Positions 1 through 8,090 of a DNA stretch of 64,000 nt are shown here, piece after piece. The DNA is taken from the NCBI GenBank assembly GCA_028716785.1, contig JAQUPD010000005.1:1-64000 (forward strand), read 5' to 3'. Source of the stretch: Fidelibacterota bacterium. Lineage in GTDB: Bacteria; Fidelibacterota; Fidelibacteria; Fidelibacterales; Fidelibacteraceae. Every line of letters starts with the position of its first letter. Position 1 is the first letter of the stretch. A program made the position numbers and the translations under genes. Under the pieces are notes generated by a model, which was given only the letters and a program-made list of their open reading frames with translations, was not told the origin of the DNA and did no database searches.

Positions 1-48
1 TACAGAATTGTTTATAAAAATTTTTAGGGTGTCCCATTGCGGAAAACA

Positions 49-382
49 GGTGTACAGCATTGCAGATTTTTCATAGTTTTATTGATAAACCATCTGCATC
101 TGTTTCACTCGACTCTTTTAATTCTTTGGCACTCTATCATTGAGTTCTGAGTTCAGCCCATGATCCTCTCGCGATGGATAAGATCTGATATATTCTTTAT
201 GACGTCTTCTGTCATATCCTTTGGCAATATTTGGGGAATAGACATAGCTGAACGGTGAATTTGGTCACGAAATCCAAAATCTCTACACTCTGAGGTCTCT
301 ATACACCGTGGCAAGCCTCTGTTTTCCCTCCTCCTCCGTCTCCCGACTTTATGAGGTGTCACGTGTTGCACGTAATCGTTGA
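49..382 (-). pseudogene. Decayed four-helix-bundle protein (23S rRNA intervening-sequence / S23-type family), repeat copy 1
   Basis: Minus-strand readings across frames give DFGFRDQIHRSAMSIP / NIAKGYDRRRHKEYIR / LSIARGSWAELRTQ, the family signature (FGLRDQIRRAAVSIPSNIAEGxERxSxKEYIRFLxIARGSxAELRTQ), broken by frameshifts and a stop. Nearly identical to 28058-28436 on the opposite strand. Confidence 0.75.
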
Positions 383-391
383 ATTCAGGAT

Positions 392-1549
392 TTATAATTT
401 AAGTTGAATTTTACACCGTGTTAAGAGATGGGTTACCCAAAGGATAAAGCCACTAAAAAGGAGAGAACGAAGAATTCCATATCCACCGCCTGCTTGTCCC
501 CAGACAAAATAAGGAATGGAGAAAAGATCAAACAGAATATAAAAAATGGCGGGTAATAAATAAGCTGTTAGAGGATTTTGTGCAGTTGGTTGAAAGATTT
601 TCCCACATTTTTTTATCTTTTTTACATCGGTTATATAAAAGATAAGGGCAAACGCTAAGGAGCACAGCGCAGCACTCCATAATCCCCATACGGGGGTTGC
701 CTGGATTTTAGAAACGATGTATTCTTTATGCAAAAGCCATCCTGCGCATCCCAAAAAGAAAGCCTCCTGGATCAAGGCTTTTATACATTGTTTTGGCTCC
801 AGGTGAATCTGTAAGCCGGCAAAAACACCTGTCAGCACAAGGAGTGTATGGGTTCCAATAAATTTTCCAGGATGGAGGATATCCACAAAAGGTTGGATAG
901 CTGAAAACCGACCACTTTCTTCGGCAATATACAGAAGGATACAAAATCCCATGCTTAAGATAAGGATATCTTTTCGTTTTTTTGAAACGAGATAAATAAG
1001 AGATGCAATGCCATAAGCCCATCCAATAAGTCCTAAAATGCCCCACCAGCCCGTTTGGATCCATCCACTATTTTCAGCACTTCCTTGCCGGTAGGTTGCC
1101 ACAAGAAAAAGGAGAAGGATCCACCCGATTTTTGGTATGACTCTGTTTCGTTTTAAAGAAGGATCCCACACATTCCAAATTAAAAAAAAGGATAAATACA
1201 TAAGAAGTTGCCATACTGTTTTTGGGAGGAGGGATAGTTCTGGATTGTAGGCACCAGCGTTTAACATCATAACGCCCATAATAATCAATGCTAAACTTCG
1301 TTCGCCAATGTGTTTCAGTGAGGGTTTGAGTCCTTGTTTCAAACGCTTATCCAACGCAAGGGGGATAACCATACCGACAATAAAAAGAAAAGCGGGAAAA
1401 ACCAGATCGGGGAGTGTCATGCCATCGGTTGAAGCATCAACGTGATGCAGCCAAGAAGGAGCAGCGGGGACAGAGGCTACATCATTCACAAAGATCATCA
1501 ACGCAATGGTTATTCCCCGAAAGAGATCAATACTTTCTACCCGTTTCAT
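392..1549 (-). CDS. NagX-like multi-pass membrane protein (DUF5009 / heparan-alpha-glucosaminide N-acetyltransferase-like)
   Basis: N-terminal MKRVESIDLFRGITIALMIFVN and repeated hydrophobic segments; sits in an amino-sugar gene neighbourhood. Confidence 0.8.
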   Translation of the reverse strand: MKRVESIDLFRGITIALMIFVNDVASVPAAPSWLHHVDASTDGMTLPDLVFPAFLFIVGMVIPLALDKRLKQGLKPSLKHIGERSLALIIMGVMMLNAGAYNPELSLLPKTVWQLLMYLSFFLIWNVWDPSLKRNRVIPKIGWILLLFLVATYRQGSAENSGWIQTGWWGILGLIGWAYGIASLIYLVSKKRKDILILSMGFCILLYIAEESGRFSAIQPFVDILHPGKFIGTHTLLVLTGVFAGLQIHLEPKQCIKALIQEAFFLGCAGWLLHKEYIVSKIQATPVWGLWSAALCSLAFALIFYITDVKKIKKCGKIFQPTAQNPLTAYLLPAIFYILFDLFSIPYFVWGQAGGGYGILRSLLFSGFILWVTHLLTRCKIQLKL

Positions 1550-1570
1550 AATGAAAGTCCTTTAAAAGGG

Positions 1571-1615
1571 TTAAGACTGTCTTTCATGAGTGGTATAAAA
1601 GGAAGACAGTCTTAA
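1571..1615. repeat. Perfect 13-bp inverted repeat TTAAGACTGTCTT ... AAGACAGTCTTAA with 19-nt loop
   Basis: Read directly in the gap between two co-directional minus-strand genes. Confidence 0.85.
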
Positions 1616-1629
1616 CAACATAAACATAT

Positions 1630-2388
1630 TTATACGCCGATAATTCTTTTTTTGTACTCTTTTAGGGCTTTATTAAGGCGTTCAGGCGCTTCAGGATCCC
1701 CAACATTGTGAGAAGGATGGATATATAATGTTACGCCTCGATTTACAAGAATTTCCGCTACAGTTGTAAGTGTCATCCATACAGCTGTTACAAAGGCAAT
1801 AGTTGATACGGGGCCAATTTTATCGGGATGATTTTTTAAAGGAACTGTGGCATCTTCAGCTGGTGCACAGGTATCCACAACAATATCTGCAAGTTCAAAA
1901 AGGGTTTTCCCGCAAGAATGCTTTGTTGTACGTCCACGGGCAGATTTTTCTGCACCATAAACAATAAGTTTCATCCCTTTTTCTTTAGCCCGTAAAGCTA
2001 TATCAATATTTACGGCATTAACGCCTGAGTGAGAAAAAATCCACATACAATCACGGGGATCAAAAGTATATCCTTTCATAATTTGATCGCCATATCCTTC
2101 AATCCGTTCAAGAAAGACAAATTGATGGACTCCCATATCGCCAACGATATGTGTAAAATAGGAAAGGGGGAGTTCAATGATAGGGTGAAATCCCACAAAG
2201 CCGCCAATACGAGGATACATTTCCTCAATGGGGAGTGTTGCGTGTCCACATCCAAAGGTATGAACCCACCGTTTGGCTTCAAGAGTATTCGCCATTGCTT
2301 CTGCTGCTTTTTGAATGGATTCCATTTGGGTGTTTTCGATTGCATTCATCACTTCGTATGCTTTTTCAAGCCATTTTTTTGCTAACAT
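1630..2388 (-). CDS. SIS-domain sugar-phosphate isomerase-type protein
   Basis: VHTFGCGHATLPIEEM...WIFSHSGVNAVNIDIALRAKEKGMKLI, SIS-type phosphosugar binding pattern. Confidence 0.75.
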   Translation of the reverse strand: MLAKKWLEKAYEVMNAIENTQMESIQKAAEAMANTLEAKRWVHTFGCGHATLPIEEMYPRIGGFVGFHPIIELPLSYFTHIVGDMGVHQFVFLERIEGYGDQIMKGYTFDPRDCMWIFSHSGVNAVNIDIALRAKEKGMKLIVYGAEKSARGRTTKHSCGKTLFELADIVVDTCAPAEDATVPLKNHPDKIGPVSTIAFVTAVWMTLTTVAEILVNRGVTLYIHPSHNVGDPEAPERLNKALKEYKKRIIGV

Positions 2389-2392
2389 GGTT

Positions 2393-3571
2393 CTATTCCT
2401 TTGTTGTTTGAGATTTAAAAATTTTATAGGCGAGTATCATCATAATCAGGGTACTTATAATAAGCAGAAGAGGATAAAATTGTATACCAAAAGAACTTGT
2501 CATGATGCCTGTGAGATAATTTAGTAAGGTATTTCCAATAAGGGCAATTACAAGGACAAAGCTAAAAGCTGAGCCACTTAAATCGGGGTATCGCTCACCA
2601 ACGTGTGCCAATACCACAGGAAATCCAGCAGAAAAACCCAATCCTAAAAGAATAAGTGAAAGAGCTGCTGTTACAGAAGGAGCAGAATACAAAATACGGG
2701 ACCCAGTAAAATAGAGTCCAATAGCCCCAAATAGGATAAGTGAAAAACAGATATAAAGCACTTTAACAGAGGAGAGTTTTCGTAATGCCCAGCCGAGAAT
2801 TAGTCGTCCAACCGTTATGGCTGCCACAAGAAATGTGAGAAACATGACTGCTTTTGTATTTGGCAGACCGATGCTTTCATGGGTAAGATACGTTGCAGAC
2901 CAATTATTGGCCATGCCTTCCAAGGCGCTTTCAAAAAAGAGAATAAAGCCAAAACCTATAAGAATGCTATCTTTAAAAAAGGCTTTTATTTGAGACATTG
3001 GGAGTTTATCGCTATGTTTTGGGGGAGGGAAAGCAATAAGGGAAAAATATACAACAGGAATCAGCAGAATAAGGGCAATAAACCGAATAATCTGTTTTAA
3101 AGTCCAAATTTTTACTAAGAGGCCTGTTAATAATGGCATTCCCAAAGCGCCGATGCCATAAAATACGCCAAGCAGACTTAAGGCAGCGCTTTTGTTTTCA
3201 GTGTTGATATCTGAAACCATGGCATTGGTTCCACCATTTATGGCTCCACCTCCTAATCCAATAAGAAGAAAAGCAAGTTGAATGGTTAAAAGCGTCCCCG
3301 TGGAAACCATCATCCAGAGTCCAGCCGAAACCAGAAGGGTGCAAATAGTAAGTAGGTATTTATAACCGAAACGGTCTGCAAAGGGGCCAAAAAGAAGGCT
3401 TCCTATTAAAATACCAAAGGGCAGTAAGGCAGCAAGACTCCCAAGTTGTGTGTTTGTAAGGGCAAATTGTTCTTTTAAAAACGTATTGACCGTTCCAAGG
3501 GATATCATCACAATACCAAAAAGAAGCATACCTGCATAGGCAGCAAGAATTTGCAAAGTAGTTTTTTTCAT
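2393..3571 (-). CDS. MFS transporter (probable sugar/amino-sugar permease)
   Basis: 12-TM-like 392-aa hydrophobic protein with LFGPFADRFGYKYLL motif. Confidence 0.85.
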   Translation of the reverse strand: MKKTTLQILAAYAGMLLFGIVMISLGTVNTFLKEQFALTNTQLGSLAALLPFGILIGSLLFGPFADRFGYKYLLTICTLLVSAGLWMMVSTGTLLTIQLAFLLIGLGGGAINGGTNAMVSDINTENKSAALSLLGVFYGIGALGMPLLTGLLVKIWTLKQIIRFIALILLIPVVYFSLIAFPPPKHSDKLPMSQIKAFFKDSILIGFGFILFFESALEGMANNWSATYLTHESIGLPNTKAVMFLTFLVAAITVGRLILGWALRKLSSVKVLYICFSLILFGAIGLYFTGSRILYSAPSVTAALSLILLGLGFSAGFPVVLAHVGERYPDLSGSAFSFVLVIALIGNTLLNYLTGIMTSSFGIQFYPLLLIISTLIMMILAYKIFKSQTTKE

Positions 3572-4536
3572 GATTTATTCTCCTTAATATGTTTATCCAA
3601 TGGCAAAGCTGCTGCACCGTATAGTGCAGCATTCCCTTTGAGTGCTGATTCTTTTAGTGTTATTTGATTGATGGCGATGGGTTGAGCCCATTTTTTTGCT
3701 TCCTGAAAAATGTCAGACAAAAAACGCACGGCTGGACCAAAAACACCACCACCAAAAACAATTATCTCAGGATTAAAAAGGCTTACGTAATTGGCAACAG
3801 CCATGCCCCAAAGCTCAATAGCCTGATGTAAAACAAAGCGACTTAAAGAATCACCCTCATCGTAATGATCGAAAATTTCTTCTGATTTTATAGGAAGCGA
3901 TTGATTTCTAAAACATCCTTGATAAGAAGGATTTTCTTCTAAATATTCTTCAGCACTTCGGGATAAACCATTTCCAGACGCATAGTATTCAAAACATCCT
4001 ACAGACTTAAATTTTTCTTTATAGGGGCGTTCAAGAGCCATCCATCCTGTGGCACCAGCAATAGATCCAACGCCATTTAAAACATGTTCATCCACCATAA
4101 TCCCTGCACCTATACCTGTCCCTACGGTTATAAATACGGCATTTCCCGTCCCCGCGGCATTGCCATACATTACCTCGCCTCTCAGACAACACGCTCTATC
4201 GCTATCGGCATAAATAGAAATTTTTTTCAGAGATGGAATGTTTTTTAAGTGTTCAACAAGAGGAAGATCATCCCAACCAGGGATATTTGGTGCCCACACA
4301 GTTTTTCGATATGGACTTGCGATTCCTGGAACACAAATACCAATACCTTTAAAGGATGTATCATCTTTTGGAAGATGACTCATAAGTCGTTCAATCGTAT
4401 GTGTTATCAATGCGATGACGTCTTTCCCTGAACGATTTCCAAGCAATTCATAGTGCTCGGATAAAATGCTTCCATCCTCGTTGATTAAAGCTCCCTTAAC
4501 CTTTGTTCCTCCAAGATCAATACCAATTGTTTTCAT
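3568..4536 (-). CDS. ROK family sugar kinase (GlcNAc/glucokinase-like)
   Basis: IGIDLGGTKVKGALI N-terminus, GTGIGAGIMVDEHVLNG, GCFEYYASGNGL. Confidence 0.88.
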   Translation of the reverse strand: MKTIGIDLGGTKVKGALINEDGSILSEHYELLGNRSGKDVIALITHTIERLMSHLPKDDTSFKGIGICVPGIASPYRKTVWAPNIPGWDDLPLVEHLKNIPSLKKISIYADSDRACCLRGEVMYGNAAGTGNAVFITVGTGIGAGIMVDEHVLNGVGSIAGATGWMALERPYKEKFKSVGCFEYYASGNGLSRSAEEYLEENPSYQGCFRNQSLPIKSEEIFDHYDEGDSLSRFVLHQAIELWGMAVANYVSLFNPEIIVFGGGVFGPAVRFLSDIFQEAKKWAQPIAINQITLKESALKGNAALYGAAALPLDKHIKENKS

Positions 4537-4909
4537 CGTTAATGAATCCTTTCATAATCCTTTGGATTAATGATAAAAATTTCCGCATTCCTCCGGAAAT
4601 CGCAACTTTTTTAAACCGGAATGAATAATGGCGTGTTCTCAGGCGGTTGGAATTAACAAAAGTCTGAAAATTCCCCCTTTCTTAAACTTATTTACATTGT
4701 AACAAGCTGTCAAGCAAAATGTTCTATGAACCATTACCCTGTTTTGTCATCATGTGATGCTTTCGTGAAAACAAGGATCAGAAAATGTTGTAGTTAGAAA
4801 GGTGAGATGGCTTTATATTTACAAGTAATCTTCAGTAATGTTTTTTTATACTCGTGATAACGTTGTTTCTTATCCATATTTTCAAATTATAAAAAAGAAA
4901 GGGATTCTT

Positions 4910-6706
4910 ATGAAACAGGTAAAAAAAATTCTTATAGGATTTACGCTCCTGATTATGTCTTTGCAGGGAGAATCCTCCCAGTCAATCTATATTCGTATCA
5001 ATCAACTGGGGTATTATCCTGACGATGTAAAAAGTGCTGTTATCATATCAAAACACGATTTATCGGGGAAAATGGTTGAGGTTAAAACCAAAAGGATTTT
5101 TAATAAAACAGTCGAAAAAATCCTGCTTACAACTCATGAAAAGGGATTAGGAAATTTTCCCTTTCATTACAGAGTTGATTTTTCAAATGTTCAGGAACCT
5201 GGAGAATATTGGATAGAACTTTCTGGGACGGATATTCAGTCTTATGTGTTTCCAATTCAGGAATCGGGAATTTATGAAGATGCCCAGAAAAAAATGCTTG
5301 GATATATCCAACAACAGCGATGTGGTTATAATCCCTTTTTGGATGAAGCATGTCATACAAAAGATGGCCGGTCAGCCTATGGTCCTATGCCTGAAGGGAC
5401 ATTTGTGTCTGGCTTTGGTGGTTGGCACGATGCTGCCGATTTGTTGCAATACATGATGACAAGCAGCAATACAATTGGTAGACTCTTATTGGCATATAGT
5501 GAAACATCCCTGGAGTTTGATGATGTTGTTAATGCGTTGGGGCAACCTTATCCCAATGGTATTCCTGATATTTTAGATGAAGCAAAATGGGGATTGGATT
5601 GGATGCTACGATTGCATCCTGAACCCGACCAATTGTATCATCAGGTTGGTGATGACAGGGATCATATTGGCTTTAAATATCCCTATCAAGATTCTTCAGA
5701 TTATGGCTGGGGAGCTGGGAGTTATCGGGTGATTTACTATGCTACTGGTGAGCCGCAGGGACTAGGGAATTTTACCAACACATCCACGGGAATTGCCAAT
5801 TTAGCTGGGCGATATGCTGCAGTGATGGCAAGAGGAGCAAGAATTTGGGAAAACGATCTTCAGCAACCTGGATGGGGAGAAATTTTTCTCCAAGCAGGAA
5901 AAGAAGTCTATGAAATGGGGAAAAAACAACCAGGAAGTCAAGAAGGTGTTCCTCATAAAGCCAGTTACCGATATCATGAAAAAACCTGGGCTGATGACAT
6001 GGAATGGGGAGCCGCCGAACTCTTTCTTACAACTGGTGATTCCATGTATCTTGAGGATGCGAAAGCATTTGCCTTGAAAGCTGGAACTGATTCTTGGTTT
6101 GGTAGAGATACGGTGAAACATTATGAATATTACCCTTTTATGAATGTTGGGCACTATGTATTACATGGGTGTGTAGAGGATGATTTTAAGCCACTTCTGG
6201 AGGATTTTTATCGCCAAGAACTGGAATCGGTAGAAAAACGGGCTGAAAATTTTCCTTGGAAAGTGGGGCACCCGTTTGTCTGGTGTTCTAATAACCTGGC
6301 ATCAGCCTTAGTGGTGCAATCCTTTTTGTATGAACGGATGACAGGAGATACACAGTTTCGCCGATTAGCCTGTGATACGCGCGATTGGATTTTTGGAAAA
6401 AATCCTTGGGGAATGAGTCAGGTAATTGAAGTTGGGATTGTTACCCCGCAACATGCCCATGGTTCACTTCTTAGCCTGGAAGGAATAAAAACGCCGGGTG
6501 GACTTTTAGATGGCCCTTTATATACGTCAACGCACGCTATGCATCATCAATATATTCAAATTCCACCTTATGAACCTTTTAAAGACTTTCAGTCTGATTT
6601 TGTTGTTTACCACGATCTTATTGAGGATTACGCAACCAATGAACCGACATTAGATGGTACAGCAGAAGCTTTGTTTATGATTGCTTTATCTCGGGATAGA
6701 AAGTAA
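4910..6706 (+). CDS. Glycoside hydrolase family 9 protein with N-terminal Ig-like domain, secreted
   Basis: Signal peptide (MKQVKKILIGFTLLIMSLQG), IRINQLGYYPDDVKSAVI (GH9 Ig-like), GGWHDAADL, and FGKNPWGMSQV near the C-terminus. Start moved from 4838 to the better-supported ATG. Confidence 0.85.
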   Translation: MKQVKKILIGFTLLIMSLQGESSQSIYIRINQLGYYPDDVKSAVIISKHDLSGKMVEVKTKRIFNKTVEKILLTTHEKGLGNFPFHYRVDFSNVQEPGEYWIELSGTDIQSYVFPIQESGIYEDAQKKMLGYIQQQRCGYNPFLDEACHTKDGRSAYGPMPEGTFVSGFGGWHDAADLLQYMMTSSNTIGRLLLAYSETSLEFDDVVNALGQPYPNGIPDILDEAKWGLDWMLRLHPEPDQLYHQVGDDRDHIGFKYPYQDSSDYGWGAGSYRVIYYATGEPQGLGNFTNTSTGIANLAGRYAAVMARGARIWENDLQQPGWGEIFLQAGKEVYEMGKKQPGSQEGVPHKASYRYHEKTWADDMEWGAAELFLTTGDSMYLEDAKAFALKAGTDSWFGRDTVKHYEYYPFMNVGHYVLHGCVEDDFKPLLEDFYRQELESVEKRAENFPWKVGHPFVWCSNNLASALVVQSFLYERMTGDTQFRRLACDTRDWIFGKNPWGMSQVIEVGIVTPQHAHGSLLSLEGIKTPGGLLDGPLYTSTHAMHHQYIQIPPYEPFKDFQSDFVVYHDLIEDYATNEPTLDGTAEALFMIALSRDRK

Positions 6707-6730
6707 AAAGAACGATTTAGGAATCGTTCT
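6705..6730 (-). terminator. Rho-independent terminator for the ROK gene (minus)
   Basis: AGAACGATT-ccta-AATCGTTCT followed by TTTTT when read on the minus strand. Confidence 0.7.
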
Positions 6731-6758
6731 AACACTGAAGGCATGCAAAGCTTTACCG

Positions 6759-7724
6759 TTATGAATCCTCTGAACTTTTTATAAAGGCAAGTCTTGCTGC
6801 ACCAATAAGGCTTCCAGATCCGCCAAGATTTGTAGGTTCCAGACTTACGCTTTTCAAACAATAGGGTTGGGTCCACTTTGACATTTCTTCGCGAATACGG
6901 CCAATAAATTGGACGGCTGGACCAAAGAGGCTTCCACCTAAAATAACTTTTTGGGGATTTAGAAGACTCACAATATTGGCAATGCCCATTCCCCAAAACT
7001 GTATCGCTTGATTAAGAATACTAATAGCGATGGTATCCTGTTCTTTATAGGCATTAAAAATATCCTGCATATTGAGATTTTCGCCCTTTTTTAAGAGAAC
7101 TCCATCATAGCCAGGTGCATTGTAAACCAGATCTCGAGCAATTTTTACCAAGCCATTTCCAGATGCATAGTATTCAAAAAAACCACTTGTCCGATATTCA
7201 GGATAAAACGATGGGGAAAGAGCTGTCCACCCTGCAGCCCCTGCAATGTGATCATTTCCCAGAAGAATATGACCATCTACTAACAACCCAGCATAAATAC
7301 CAGCTCCTATGTGGAGGTAAACCAGATTTTTTATTCCTTTTGCATTCCCCTGCCAGGTTTCTCCTAAAATACAGCAACAACGATCTGCCATAATATGAAT
7401 GGAAGTTTTTTGTGGGAAAAACGTGATAAACTTTTCACGAATTGGAAATTTTCGCCATCCGGGAATATTGGGTGCCCAAATTTCACCCGTGGTATCGTTA
7501 TAGATTCCCGGGACAGAAACACCGGCATAATGAATGGACATCCCTGCATCACCTGCCTGTTCATACACGATGGCAATTTGTTCTCGTATGCACGATAAAA
7601 CCTGAAGACCTGTTCGTTCTGAATACTGTTTTTTCCGTCTAAAAAACCACTCACCTTTATCATTGACAACCGATACTGAAACGGCATCAGAACGGATATC
7701 GACTGCCAAAACGTAATCAATCAT
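6759..7724 (-). CDS. ROK family protein paralogue with degenerate nucleotide-binding motifs
   Basis: Shares WAPNIPGW, FEYYASGNGL and LFGPAVQF with the 3568-4536 protein but has DIRSDAV in place of DLGGTKV. Confidence 0.8.
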   Translation of the reverse strand: MIDYVLAVDIRSDAVSVSVVNDKGEWFFRRKKQYSERTGLQVLSCIREQIAIVYEQAGDAGMSIHYAGVSVPGIYNDTTGEIWAPNIPGWRKFPIREKFITFFPQKTSIHIMADRCCCILGETWQGNAKGIKNLVYLHIGAGIYAGLLVDGHILLGNDHIAGAAGWTALSPSFYPEYRTSGFFEYYASGNGLVKIARDLVYNAPGYDGVLLKKGENLNMQDIFNAYKEQDTIAISILNQAIQFWGMGIANIVSLLNPQKVILGGSLFGPAVQFIGRIREEMSKWTQPYCLKSVSLEPTNLGGSGSLIGAARLAFIKSSEDS

Positions 7725-7847
7725 CGTTTCCCTTAAAATAAAATTGTATTTTAAAGTAGACGTTCACAGACAATTAATCAATTGAAATTTTGTGATAAAT
7801 TTTATCTAACCCTTTAAAAATTCAACAAATTTCTCATAAAAATCCTA

Positions 7848-7876
7848 TTGACACCAGGAAAAAATTCTAGTATGTT
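7848..7876 (+). promoter_or_regulatory. Sigma70-like promoter upstream of the TonB receptor gene
   Basis: TTGACA (7848-7853), 17-nt spacer, TATGTT (7871-7876). Confidence 0.6.
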
Positions 7877-8030
7877 AGTTTTAGGTCTACTTCAAATCAG
7901 GGTTGTGGATCTCACGTCTAAAAATTGATTCCTAACTAGCACACAAAGAGTACCGGCAAGCGCAACTTTGCTGTTTGTAGATTTTTCAGGGTGAAAAACA
8001 TGGAACTGAAGATTGCAGAATACATAAGAG

Positions 8031-8073
8031 TTGATCATTGACAATAAATTGACAATAAATTATCAATAATCAA
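8031..8073 (+). repeat. Nested repeat in the 5' leader: TTGACAATAAA tandem repeat inside an 11-bp imperfect inverted repeat
   Basis: TTGATCATTGA (8031-8041) / TCAATAATCAA (8063-8073), 10/11 complementary; TTGACAATAAA at 8038-8048 and 8049-8059. Confidence 0.8.
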
Positions 8074-8090
8074 TGAGAATGGGAGTAAGT

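Noticed and set aside
726-1064. 112-aa minus-strand ORF inside the NagX-like gene
   Set aside because: Lies wholly within a better-supported CDS in another frame; shadow ORF.
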